Shown here: positions 53,984 through 64,000 of the stretch, piece after piece
Layout of the letters: every line of letters begins with the position of its first letter
Numbering within the stretch: position 1 is the stretch's first letter
Source of the DNA: Alphaproteobacteria bacterium
Lineage (GTDB): Bacteria; Pseudomonadota; Alphaproteobacteria; Ferrovibrionales; Ferrovibrionaceae
Direction of reading: 5' to 3'
Assembly (NCBI GenBank): GCA_017307375.1
Contig: JAFKFH010000010.1
Span: 186,001-250,000, forward strand
Length of the DNA stretch: 64,000 nucleotides
The notes under the pieces: model-generated
What the model saw: only the letters and a program-made list of their open reading frames with translations
What the model was told of the DNA's origin: nothing
Database searches by the model: none
Translations under genes and position numbers: made by a program

Positions 53984-54124
53984 CGGCAGCGATGCCTTTC
54001 TGTGGCAACCGGCGGGATAGGCCGGCGCGGGATCCTTGCAGGGGCGGCCAGACCGGCGCGAAAGCCAGCGGCCGGCCGCTTGATAGCGCGACTCGTGCCG
54101 CCGACCAAGCCGCTTGATTTTAAT

Positions 54125-54160
54125 TCCATGGCATGTTTATATTTATTCCATAGAATGGAG
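54125..54160. promoter_or_regulatory. AT-rich control region with TCCAT/ATGGA repeats
   Basis: TCCATAGAATGGA (54148-54160) is an inverted repeat of 5+3+5 bases, and another TTCCATGG lies at 54125-54132. It is upstream of the Tat lipoprotein/MarR pair and is a candidate MarR operator. The region is strongly AT-rich compared with its neighbourhood. Confidence 0.4.
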
Positions 54161-54166
54161 ATGAGC

Positions 54167-55297
54167 ATGGATATGATGACGCGGCGCCGTGCCCTCGGGC
54201 TGATGGGGGCGGGGCTGGCCCTGGCCGGCTGCAACGAGATCCCGGAACAGGCAACCCAGCCGTGGGCGGCGGCGGCCGGCCCCTGGTCCGATGTCCGGCT
54301 GGCGCTGTTGTCGCAGGCGATCCTGGCCCCCAACCCGCATAACCGGCAACCCTGGCGGGTCGACCTGCGCGAACCCGATGCCGTCACCCTCTACTGCGAT
54401 ACCGGCCGCCTGTTGCCCGAGACCGATCCGTTCGGCCGCCAGATCCTGATCGGGCTGGGCGCCTTCACCGAACTGGCGGTGATCGGTGCCGGCCGGGTCG
54501 GGCTGCAGGCGCAGGTGACCCCGTTTCCGGCCGGCCCCTTCCCGGCCGACCGCATCGACGGCCGTCCGGTAGCCCGGATCGCGCTGCGCCCCGGGGGCCA
54601 GGCCGATCCGCTGGCCCTGGCCATTCCCCGGCGGCGATCGACCAAGACGCCGTTCGGCCCGGAAGCGCTCGACCATGGCCATGCCGCCGGCCTGATCGCG
54701 GCGGCGGCCGGCCCGGCCACCCGACTCGCCTGGACCTCCGATCCCGGATTGACCGCCGACCTGCGGGCGATCGGCCGGGACGCCTTCGTCATCGAGATGG
54801 AAACGCCGCGCACCTACCGCGAGTCGGTCGATCTGATGCGCATCGGCTCGGCCGAAATCGCGGCCAATCCCGACGGCATTCCGCTCTACGGGCCGATGAT
54901 GTGGTGGTTGACCCGGCTGGGGCTGCTCGACCGGCGCAGCGTCGCCGACCCGGCCTCGACCGCGTTCACGGCCGGTCGCGACCAGTACACCGCGATGATC
55001 ACGGCGACGCCGAGCTTTGCCTGGCTGATCAGTGCCGGCAACGACCGGGCCGCGCAGTTCGCCGCCGGCCGGGCCTATGCCCGGCTGGACCTGACCGCGG
55101 CGGCCCTCGGCGTCGCCATCCATCCGATCAGCCAGGTGCTGCAGGAATATCCCGAGATGGCCGGCCTGCAGGGACGTTTCGACCGCCGCCTCGGCCTCCA
55201 GGGCGACGAACGGGTACAGATGCTGGTGCGGCTCGGCTATGCCAAGATGCCGGGGCCGAGCCCGCGCTGGCCGGTCGCAACCACCATCAGGACCTGA
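54167..55297 (+). CDS. Tat-exported lipoprotein of the nitroreductase (Acg-like) fold
   Basis: 376 residues from the ATG at 54167, with GGAG 6 bases upstream. The N-terminus TRRRALGLMGAGLALAGCNE combines a twin-arginine motif (Arg6-Arg8) with a lipobox ending in Cys22, suggesting Tat export and lipid anchoring. The body shows two nitroreductase-like FMN-binding segments (AILAPNPHNRQPWRVDL and, late, SAGNDRAAQFAAGRAYARLDLTAAALGVAIHPISQ), like Acg-family proteins. Overlaps the MarR gene by one base. Activity unknown. Confidence 0.75.
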   Translation: MDMMTRRRALGLMGAGLALAGCNEIPEQATQPWAAAAGPWSDVRLALLSQAILAPNPHNRQPWRVDLREPDAVTLYCDTGRLLPETDPFGRQILIGLGAFTELAVIGAGRVGLQAQVTPFPAGPFPADRIDGRPVARIALRPGGQADPLALAIPRRRSTKTPFGPEALDHGHAAGLIAAAAGPATRLAWTSDPGLTADLRAIGRDAFVIEMETPRTYRESVDLMRIGSAEIAANPDGIPLYGPMMWWLTRLGLLDRRSVADPASTAFTAGRDQYTAMITATPSFAWLISAGNDRAAQFAAGRAYARLDLTAAALGVAIHPISQVLQEYPEMAGLQGRFDRRLGLQGDERVQMLVRLGYAKMPGPSPRWPVATTIRT

Positions 55298-55827
55298 TGC
55301 CGCCCCGCAAGCCCCCCGACACCCCGCGCCCCGGCGACAAGCGCTACCAGATCGTCACCTATATCGGCATTGCCGACCAGTTGCTGACCACGGCAGCCAA
55401 CCGGGTGCTGGCCGGGGACGACCTGCCGCTGGCGCAATTCGTGATGCTGCAGCATTTCAGCCACGAACCCGAGCTGGGGCGCAGCGTCACCCAGGTTGCG
55501 GACGCCTTCCAGGTGCCGCAGCCCGGCGTGACCAAGATGCTGCAGCGGCTGGTCAAGAAAGGGTTCCTGGCGGTGCGGGCCGGGGCGGGCGATGGCCGGG
55601 TGAAGCTGCATTTCCTGACGCCGGCCGGCCTCGATGCCCACCGCGCCGGGGTCGAGCGCCTGACGCCCGCGGTCGCCCGCGTCTTCGCCGACTGGGCGCC
55701 CGAGGATATCGACCGCCTGCACGGCCTGCTGTTCCGGCTGAAGACCTGGCTGGATCGCGACCGCGACGGCGAGGACCAGATTCAGCCGAAGGCCGGAACC
55801 GGCCGCGCCAGATCCGGGCCCTCGTGA
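55297..55827 (+). CDS. MarR family transcriptional regulator
   Basis: 176 residues. Winged HTH at about 45-115: VTQVADAFQVPQPGVTKMLQRLVKKGFLAVRAGAGDGRVKLHFLTPAG. Start ATG overlaps the upstream lipoprotein stop (TGATG), so it is cotranscribed and probably autoregulates through the dyad at 54148-54160. The effector is unknown. The 3' end overlaps the convergent small gene by 46 bases. Confidence 0.9.
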   Translation: MPPRKPPDTPRPGDKRYQIVTYIGIADQLLTTAANRVLAGDDLPLAQFVMLQHFSHEPELGRSVTQVADAFQVPQPGVTKMLQRLVKKGFLAVRAGAGDGRVKLHFLTPAGLDAHRAGVERLTPAVARVFADWAPEDIDRLHGLLFRLKTWLDRDRDGEDQIQPKAGTGRARSGPS

Positions 55828-56090
55828 AGGAACGTCACGACGAGCTGGACCTGCTGCTCGCGGCTGCCGGCCGGCCAGGCCGCGGGACGGCCGACCAGCG
55901 GGATTTCCGCCGCGGCCAGCCGGTCGGCCAGACCGGCGAGGGCATCGCCGGGGATGGCGAAGGCGATCATCGCCATCGCGTTCGAATAGAGCTGGTGATT
56001 GACGATCCAGCCCCCGCCGGCGCCGATCGCGTCGGCAATGTCGTGCAGGGCCGGGGCCTGGTCGCGGCGGGTGGCGGCCTCCAGGCGCAT
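55782..56090 (-). CDS. Hypothetical protein downstream of the UbiH-family hydroxylase
   Basis: 102 residues, no recognised domain. It starts 4 bases after the hydroxylase stop, so it appears co-transcribed. Features: AATRRDQAPALHDIADAIGAGGGWIVNHQLYSNAMAMIAFAIPGDALAGLADRLAAAEIPL, alternating helical and hydrophobic segments, no signal peptide. It may be a small alpha/beta protein. Coding is supported by spacing and a protein-like composition. Confidence 0.6.
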   Translation of the reverse strand: MRLEAATRRDQAPALHDIADAIGAGGGWIVNHQLYSNAMAMIAFAIPGDALAGLADRLAAAEIPLVGRPAAWPAGSREQQVQLVVTFLHEGPDLARPVPAFG

Positions 56091-56094
56091 CTTC

Positions 56095-57330
56095 CTAGAG
56101 CGCCTCGCCCTTCAACAGTCGCGGCAGATGGCCGACGGTGCCCATGGCATGCCGCATGAACAGCCGGCGCAGCGGCGGCAGCCGGTTGACCGCCGCCAGC
56201 CCCAGGTCACGGGCCAGCTTGACCGGCCAGATATCGTTCGAGAACAGGCGGTTCAGCACATCGGTGACGGCCAGCATCATCGTGTTGTCGGCGTGGCGCC
56301 AGCGCTGGTAGCGGCGCAGCACGTCGTCGCCGCCGACATCGAGGCCGAGCCGGTCGGCATTGACGATCGCCTCGGCCAGTGCCGCGACGTCGCGCAGCCC
56401 GGCATTGAGCCCCTGGCCCGCGATCGGGTGCATCAGATGCGCGGCATCGCCGACCAGCGCCAGGCGCCGGTCGATATAGCGCTCGGCATGATGGAAGGCG
56501 AGCGGATAGGACCAGCGCGGCCCCACCACCTCGGTCGCACCGAGGAAATCGCCGAAGCGGCGCCGCATCTCGGCATGGAATTCGTCGGCCGGCAGGCCGA
56601 CCAGCACGCGGGCAAGATCGGTCGGCTCGGTCCAGACCAGCGACGACCGGTTGCCGGTCATCGGCAGGATGGCGAACGGCCCGGCGGGCAGGAACCGCTC
56701 ATGGGCGATGCCGCGATGCGGTTTCTCGTGCGCGACCGCACAGACGATGCCGCTCTGCCGATAGCGCCAGGCGATCGACTTGATGCCGGCGGCGCGGCGC
56801 AGCGGCGAGTCGCGCCCGTCGGCGGCGACGCACAGCCGGCCGGTGACCACGCTGCCGTCGGCAAGTTCGGCGGTGACGCCGTCGATGTCGCGATCGAGGC
56901 GCGCGACCTTCATAGGCGCATGCAGCCGGACCATCGGCAGATCGGCGAGCCGCCGGTACAAGGCCCGGCGCAGCATCCGCGACTCGACCATGTGGCCCAG
57001 CGGTTCGTCGCCCAATTCGCGATGGTCGTAATGCAGAAACAGCGGCGAGGCCCCGTCGGAAACCCGGATCTCCTCGATCGGCTGGGTTTCGGCGACGTGC
57101 GGCCATAGCCCGATCGCCGCCATCATGCGCTGCACCGACAGCGCGATGGCAAAGACGCGACCGTCGAAAATGTCGGCCGACGCGGTCGCCGGATCCTCGG
57201 CATCGATGACGGCACAGGAAATACCGGCATGGCCCAGCGCAGCGGCGAGGGTCATGCCCACCAGCCCGCCGCCGACGATGACGATGTCGACGCGGGTTTC
57301 GACTGTCAGATCGCTCATGGGCGGGAGCAT
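56095..57330 (-). CDS. UbiH/UbiF/COQ6-family FAD-dependent hydroxylase
   Basis: 411 residues from the ATG at 57330 (AGGG 5 bases upstream; a later ATG at 57318 is possible). FAD-binding VDIVIVGGGLVGMTLAAALGHAG near the N-terminus, the DG motif AADGRDSPLRRAAGI, and GDAAHLMHPIAGQGLNAGLRDVAALAEAI near 290 are standard for ubiquinone-biosynthesis hydroxylases. It would hydroxylate one ring position (C1, C5 or C6); which one is not decidable. The neighbouring P-II gene is divergent. Confidence 0.9.
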   Translation of the reverse strand: MLPPMSDLTVETRVDIVIVGGGLVGMTLAAALGHAGISCAVIDAEDPATASADIFDGRVFAIALSVQRMMAAIGLWPHVAETQPIEEIRVSDGASPLFLHYDHRELGDEPLGHMVESRMLRRALYRRLADLPMVRLHAPMKVARLDRDIDGVTAELADGSVVTGRLCVAADGRDSPLRRAAGIKSIAWRYRQSGIVCAVAHEKPHRGIAHERFLPAGPFAILPMTGNRSSLVWTEPTDLARVLVGLPADEFHAEMRRRFGDFLGATEVVGPRWSYPLAFHHAERYIDRRLALVGDAAHLMHPIAGQGLNAGLRDVAALAEAIVNADRLGLDVGGDDVLRRYQRWRHADNTMMLAVTDVLNRLFSNDIWPVKLARDLGLAAVNRLPPLRRLFMRHAMGTVGHLPRLLKGEAL

Positions 57331-57444
57331 TGTCGCCCTGCTCGCGTTTGTCCAGCGGCCTGGGGTCGCAGGCCACGGCCGCCCTGCACAGAGATTGATC
57401 TGGCTGCTGAAAAAACCGGCGACGTCCCCGGGCGCGACCGGGAA

Positions 57445-57460
57445 TGGGGAACGCTTTGCC
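57445..57460 (+). promoter_or_regulatory. Candidate sigma-54 promoter of the P-II gene
   Basis: TGGGGAACGCTTTGCC matches the -24/-12 layout: TGG at 57445-57447 and TTGC at 57456-57459 have the canonical spacing. It lies about 103 bases before the P-II start. glnB/glnK genes are often NtrC/sigma-54 controlled. Confidence 0.5.
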
Positions 57461-57547
57461 CCGGCCCGGAACGGCATGAATCTTGTATCATCGGTTGGCA
57501 CCGCGCGGGATGCCGTCCTGGGGAGGGCTGTCGCCCCGCGCCATTGA

Positions 57548-57901
<354 letters not shown>

Positions 57902-57918
57902 GCATTACGAACGAAAAA

Positions 57919-57951
57919 CGGCCGGGCGCGACCGTCAGTCCCGCCCGGCCG
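57919..57951 (+). terminator. Stem-loop after the P-II gene
   Basis: CGGCCGGGCG (57919-57928) and CGCCCGGCCG (57942-57951) form a 10-base stem with a 13-base loop, 18 bases after the stop. There is no U-tract on the plus strand; the A-run GAAAAA precedes it, giving U on the minus strand. Probably slows or ends transcription. Confidence 0.5.
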
Positions 57952-58105
57952 CATGGCTCGTTAACCATCATTGCCGCCGCCCGCCCCGCCCGCTAAAGTG
58001 CGCCGCCGACCGGGGCCGGAGCTTACGGTTAGCGAAGTTTTAAGATTGTGAATCACAGAGTTGCGCTGTAACCTTCACAGCGCGTTGGAACTGGCGGCGC
58101 GGCCC
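57952..58105 (+). promoter_or_regulatory. Gap before the aminotransferase gene
   Basis: 154 bases, probably holding the aminotransferase promoter. TAAGATTGTGAATCAC around 58040-58056 is the most AT-rich part. No ribosome site of note precedes the ATG at 58106. Confidence 0.3.
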
Positions 58106-59311
58106 ATGCTCAATCCCCGACTCGATCGCCTGCGCGACTATCCGTTCCAGCGGCTGCGCGAGCTGCTGGACCCGGTAGCGCCGCCGGCCGGCCTCAAGAC
58201 GATCAATCTCTCGATCGGCGAGCCCAACCAGCCCTATCCCGATTTCGTCGCCGAGATTCTCGACGCCAATCGCCATCTCTACGGCATCTATCCGCCGGCC
58301 AACGGTTCGGCCGAATTGCGCCAGGCGATTGCCGCTTGGCTCGACCGCCGCTACCGCCTGCCCGCCGGCATGATCGATCCCGATCGCCATGTTCTGCCGC
58401 TCGCCGGCACGCGCGAAGGGCTGTTCATGATCGCCGAGGTCGTGGTGCCCGAATCGAAGGGCGGGGGAACGCCGATCGCGGCGATGCCGAACCCGTTCTA
58501 TCAGGCCTATGTCGGTGCCGCCGTGATGGCCGGGGCCGAGCCGCTCTACATGCCGGCCCTGCCCGAGAACGGGTTCCTGCCCGATCTCGACGCGCTGGAC
58601 AAGGCGACGCTCGACCGCATCGCCATGCTTTATCTGTGCACGCCGTCGAACCCGCAGGGCACGATCGCCTCGATCGATTACCTCGAAAAGGCGATCGGTC
58701 TGGCGCGTGCCCACGACTTCGCGCTGATCGTCGACGAATGCTACGCCGAGATCTACGCCGAGGTGCCGCCGCCGGGCGGGCTGGAAGCCTGCGCCCGGCT
58801 CGGCGGCGACATGACCAACGTGCTGGTCTTCCATTCGCTGTCCAAGCGGTCGAGCGTGCCGGGCCTGCGTTCGGGGTTCTGTGCCGGCGATCCCCGGCTG
58901 ATCGCCGCCTTCACCAAGCTGCGCAACTATGCCGGCGCGCCGTCCACCCCGGCGACCACCGCCGCCGCCGCCGCGCTGTGGCGCGACGAAGCGCATGTCG
59001 TGGCGACGCGCGCCGCCTATGCCGAGAAATTCGCCATCGCCGAGAGCATCATCGGCAACCGCTATGGCTTCTACAAGCCGGCGGGCGGCTTCTATCTCTG
59101 GCTCGACGTCGGCGATTCGGAAGCGGCGGCACGGCAGCTCTGGGCCAAGGGCGGCGTCCGCTGCCTGCCCGGCCTCTACCTGACCAAGGCGGCGACCGAG
59201 GCCGCCGATCCGGGCCTTGCCGCAGGCAAGCCTTTCATCCGGCTGGCGCTGGTTCACGACGCCGCGACCATCCGCGATGCGATGGAACGGCTGCGCGACG
59301 CGCTGGGCTGA
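58106..59311 (+). CDS. Class I/II aminotransferase, succinyldiaminopimelate transaminase (DapC) type
   Basis: 401 residues from the ATG at 58106. [20 protein letters not shown] and [17 protein letters not shown], then STPSNPQG-like [28 protein letters not shown], and [16 protein letters not shown] with the PLP lysine, are DapC-type motifs. In this class of bacteria this gene normally lies next to ftsK, which supports the lysine-pathway call; other amino acceptors are possible. Confidence 0.83.
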   Translation: MLNPRLDRLRDYPFQRLRELLDPVAPPAGLKTINLSIGEPNQPYPDFVAEILDANRHLYGIYPPANGSAELRQAIAAWLDRRYRLPAGMIDPDRHVLPLAGTREGLFMIAEVVVPESKGGGTPIAAMPNPFYQAYVGAAVMAGAEPLYMPALPENGFLPDLDALDKATLDRIAMLYLCTPSNPQGTIASIDYLEKAIGLARAHDFALIVDECYAEIYAEVPPPGGLEACARLGGDMTNVLVFHSLSKRSSVPGLRSGFCAGDPRLIAAFTKLRNYAGAPSTPATTAAAAALWRDEAHVVATRAAYAEKFAIAESIIGNRYGFYKPAGGFYLWLDVGDSEAAARQLWAKGGVRCLPGLYLTKAATEAADPGLAAGKPFIRLALVHDAATIRDAMERLRDALG

Positions 59312-59381
59312 CGATCGGGCGTCGGGGATGGCGGCCGGCAGGAAGTCGACGGGAACGGGCGTCCGCGGGGGAGCGGTCGGG

Positions 59382-61790
<2,409 letters not shown>

Positions 61791-61894
61791 TCGGCGGAAC
61801 GGAACGGCGCGCCCGGCAGTTTCCTGGCGCCCGCCGCCCCGCGACAGGAGACCCGCGCCTTGATTTCGCCACCCCGAGCCCTTAATCAACCGGC

Positions 61895-62551
61895 ATGAGC
61901 ATCCTCACGCCGACCCGCCGCGCCCTGCTCTGCACCGCCGGCGCCGCCTTCGCCCTGGCCGGGCTGGGCATCCGCCCCGCCGCCGCAGCGCTGTCGCCGC
62001 AGGACCAGGCCGACGTCGCCAAGGCCAACACCTATCTGAACGACGTCCGCACCCTGACGGCGAAGTTCCTGCAGGTCGCCCCGGACGGCTCGCTGTCGGA
62101 AGGCCAGCTCTACATGCGGCGGCCCGGGCGCATCCGCTTCGAATACGCCCCACCGTCACCGCTGCTGATCGTGTCGGACGGCATCCTGCTGACCTATCTC
62201 GACAAGGAGTTGAAGCAGGTCGAACGCGTGCCGATCGGGTCGACCCCGCTCGACATCTTCGTCCGCGACAAGGTGACGCTGGATTCGGGCGATGCCGCCA
62301 TCACCCGCATCGAACGCCAGCCCGGGTCGCTGCGCATGACGATGATCGACCCGAAGAAGCCGAAGGAAGGCGCGCTGACCCTCGTCTTCACCATCGCGCC
62401 CTTCGCGCTGAAGCAATGGGAAGTGACCGATGCCCGCGGTCAGGTCACGACGGTCGCCTTGAGCGACGTGGTCACCAATATCGAGCTGAAGCAGGGCCTG
62501 TTCGTCTTCACCGATTCCGATGCCGCGCGCCTGTTGAAACAGGGCAACTGA
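61895..62551 (+). CDS. lolA: Outer-membrane lipoprotein carrier LolA
   Basis: Periplasmic chaperone that ferries lipoproteins from LolCDE to LolB. 218 residues; signal peptide TRRALLCTAGAAFALAGLGIRPAAAALS with a cleavage near AAAALS and a twin-arginine-like start. LolA features: TLTAKFLQVAPDGSLSEGQLYMRRPGRIRFEYA and VSDGILLTYLDKELKQVERVPI. It follows ftsK, the usual order in Alphaproteobacteria. Confidence 0.92.
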   Translation: MSILTPTRRALLCTAGAAFALAGLGIRPAAAALSPQDQADVAKANTYLNDVRTLTAKFLQVAPDGSLSEGQLYMRRPGRIRFEYAPPSPLLIVSDGILLTYLDKELKQVERVPIGSTPLDIFVRDKVTLDSGDAAITRIERQPGSLRMTMIDPKKPKEGALTLVFTIAPFALKQWEVTDARGQVTTVALSDVVTNIELKQGLFVFTDSDAARLLKQGN

Positions 62552-62631
62552 CCCCCGCGCGATCAAGGTTGCATTTTCAAGAATCTCGGCCATCCTCATT
62601 AACCATCCGGCGGGACGGGACGGAGCGGCCG

Positions 62632-64000
62632 ATGGTTGCGGGGGATATAGATCGCGCCAACGCGGTTTTGGCGCGCGCCTATCTGGGCGCCGACAAGCCC
62701 CTGTTGGCTGCAATCACGCCGCTGTTGCGCGCCCGCTCGGGTGGGATCGCCGCCGAACTGACCCGATCGATGCTGCAGGATGAGCGCGCGTTGCCGCTGC
62801 TGGACGATTCCGGCGGCGAGGCCAGGCTGACCCGCGGCGTCGCCCGCTGGCTGGACGGGTTGTTTCCCGCCGTGTTGCCCGGCAGCATCGACCGGCTGGT
62901 TGCGCGGCAGCGACATCTGGGGGAAATCAATGCCCGCATCGGCGTGCCGATGGCGCTGTCCCACGACGGTTTTGCCGCGATCAAGCGGGCCATCATCCGC
63001 ACCCTCGTCACCTCGACGCTGCCGCGTGACGAACTGGCAGACTCCATCGACCTGACCGACCGCCTGCTGGAGGCGGCCATCGCCCTGGTCGACGAGGTCC
63101 AGCTGCGCGAGCTGCTGGCCAAGAAGCGGACGATCGAGGAATTCCGCGCCAACGAGCTGGCCCAGGGATTCATCGTCGAGATCGAGCGGCTGCGGGCCGA
63201 TCTCTACGACTGGATGCGCGAGGTCGCGAACGCCTTCGTCACCCACGACGAAGTCTCGCTGCGCGGGATCCGGACGCTGCGCTCGTCGAATTTCGGCCTG
63301 TGGGCCGCGCACAAGTCGCGGCTGTTCCTGGGCGATCGCCGCGAATCGGAACTGCTGGCCCGGCTGGTCCAGCAGATCGATTCGGCGCTGGCCCAGGCCG
63401 TCGTCCGCCGCAGCGCCGAGCGGACGACGGAATTCTGGCAGACCGAATGCCAGCGCATCAACGACCTGGTGTCCGAGGCCGCTTGGCTGCTGCAGTCGCT
63501 GTCGGAGGAACTCACCAAGCACGAGAGCAATCTCGACCCGCTGACCCGCGTCTACAACCGCCGCTATCTGACGACGATCCTGCAGCGCGAGATCGAGCTG
63601 GCCAACCAGCACGGCCTGCCCTTCACGCTGCTGATGCTGGATGTCGATCATTTCAAGAAGGTCAACGATGCCCATGGCCATGCCATCGGCGACGCGGTGC
63701 TGCGCGTGGTCGCGCAGGCGGTCAAGGGTTGCCTGCGCCCGACCGACCTGATGTTCCGCTTCGGCGGCGAGGAATTCGCCGTGATCGCGCCCGAGCTGAA
63801 CGAGGCGAACGCGCTGATGGTCGCCGAACGGATGCGCGAGGCGGTCGAACGGGTCCGCCCGCTGGGCGGGCATGAGCGCAAGCTGCCGCGGGTGACCATC
63901 TCGGTCGGCGCCGCCACGCATGACGGCCATCCGGATTTCATGCACCTGCTGAAGCGCGCCGATGCCGCGCTCTATGCTGCCAAGCAGTCCGGCCGCAACC
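62632..64000 (+). CDS. DosC-like globin-coupled diguanylate cyclase, 3' end outside window
   Basis: 456 codons are visible. Residues about 1-130 align with the sensor-globin domain of E. coli DosC (NARIGVP, SNFGLWAAHKSRLFLG and KHESNLDPLTRVYNRRYL mirror that protein), and the rest is a GGDEF cyclase with FRFGGEEFAVIA and an RxxD inhibition site (RPTD, 5 residues before GGEEF). Strikingly, the heme-ligand position reads Asn100 (DosC His98) and the distal Tyr is Thr44, so the globin is probably heme-free. The chain is cut by the window end, shortly after the GGDEF core. Confidence 0.85.
   Translation, partial: MVAGDIDRANAVLARAYLGADKPLLAAITPLLRARSGGIAAELTRSMLQDERALPLLDDSGGEARLTRGVARWLDGLFPAVLPGSIDRLVARQRHLGEINARIGVPMALSHDGFAAIKRAIIRTLVTSTLPRDELADSIDLTDRLLEAAIALVDEVQLRELLAKKRTIEEFRANELAQGFIVEIERLRADLYDWMREVANAFVTHDEVSLRGIRTLRSSNFGLWAAHKSRLFLGDRRESELLARLVQQIDSALAQAVVRRSAERTTEFWQTECQRINDLVSEAAWLLQSLSEELTKHESNLDPLTRVYNRRYLTTILQREIELANQHGLPFTLLMLDVDHFKKVNDAHGHAIGDAVLRVVAQAVKGCLRPTDLMFRFGGEEFAVIAPELNEANALMVAERMREAVERVRPLGGHERKLPRVTISVGAATHDGHPDFMHLLKRADAALYAAKQSGRN

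Noticed and set aside
53984-54124. preQ1 riboswitch upstream of the VUT transporter
   Set aside because: No matching loop or aptamer pattern was seen in the leader, so the transporter assignment rests on its own sequence.
57508-57525. TGGCAC-like sequence just upstream of the P-II gene as a sigma-54 promoter
   Set aside because: TGGCACC is followed by a GC at the wrong spacing; the element at 57445 fits the -24/-12 pattern and this one does not.

Overview
This is an ordinary, gene-dense, GC-rich chromosomal stretch of an alphaproteobacterium, most likely from the Rhodospirillales or a neighbouring order. The evidence is the GC-rich codon use, the DUF2093-xseA pair, the mmaB-etfB-etfA-hbdA run, the ftsK-lolA pair next to a class I aminotransferase and a P-II gene, a CnoX-type thioredoxin with an intact WCGPC, and a CydDCABX oxidase operon. 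I see no insertion sequence, prophage, CRISPR array or integration site. Nearly all genes look intact; the two at the window edges (livF-like at the left, a GGDEF protein at the right) are cut by the window.

Layout. 1-2137: branched-chain-amino-acid-type ABC ATPases LivF/LivG, divergent from a GntR/FCD regulator. 2220-8017: lipid A operon (MsbA-type flippase, DUF374 acyltransferase, LpxK, LpxL-type acyltransferase) ending in a MocR-type regulator; no KDO transferase (waaA) is present. 8283-14522: cydD-cydC-cydA-cydB-cydX, including a 37-residue CydX. 14602-22233: two converging operons that fit taurine/sulfonate nitrogen assimilation: aldehyde dehydrogenase, TauE/SafE exporter and omega-amino acid:pyruvate aminotransferase on the plus strand, meeting TauABC-like transporter genes and a sphingosine-phosphate-lyase-type decarboxylase on the minus strand. 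22481-25311: TPP riboswitch and thiO-thiS-thiG-thiE. 25361-27504: hutG-hutF. 27494-29100: DUF2093 and xseA. 29126-33605: TetR regulator divergent from two hotdog thioesterases, EamA exporter divergent from a LysR regulator, a DUF1330 protein and a DODA-type dioxygenase.

33663-37949: beta-oxidation and electron-transfer genes (hbdA, etfA, etfB), cobalamin adenosyltransferase and a methyltransferase, all minus strand. 38031-42781: a series of regulator/target pairs (TetR, Lrp with an isochorismatase-family hydrolase, MFS with LysR) and a PEP-mutase/isocitrate-lyase family enzyme. 42797-48481: an alkylation-repair neighbourhood (Ogt, an Ada-AlkA fusion, and a predicted nucleic-acid 2-oxoglutarate oxygenase) around an aspartate aminotransferase, a proline iminopeptidase and a GNAT protein. 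48520-50717: pyruvate-oxidase-type ThDP enzyme divergent from a 16-cysteine copper-storage-like protein. 50915-50989: tRNA-Gly(GCC) with its terminator. 51224-53983: CnoX, Lon-N-domain protein, Trm112, DUF971, and a VUT-family queuosine-precursor transporter. 54167-57330: Tat lipoprotein of the nitroreductase fold with a MarR regulator, a small unknown protein and a UbiH-family hydroxylase. 57563-64000: P-II protein with a candidate sigma-54 promoter, aminotransferase, FtsK, LolA and a DosC-like diguanylate cyclase whose globin domain appears to have lost its heme ligand.

The most promising material for follow-up is the tau/saf-like double operon with its decarboxylase, the heme-ligand-less globin-coupled diguanylate cyclase, and the 2-oxoglutarate oxygenase in the alkylation-repair cluster. 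All identifications come from reading motifs and from remembered family sequences; no database search was run.
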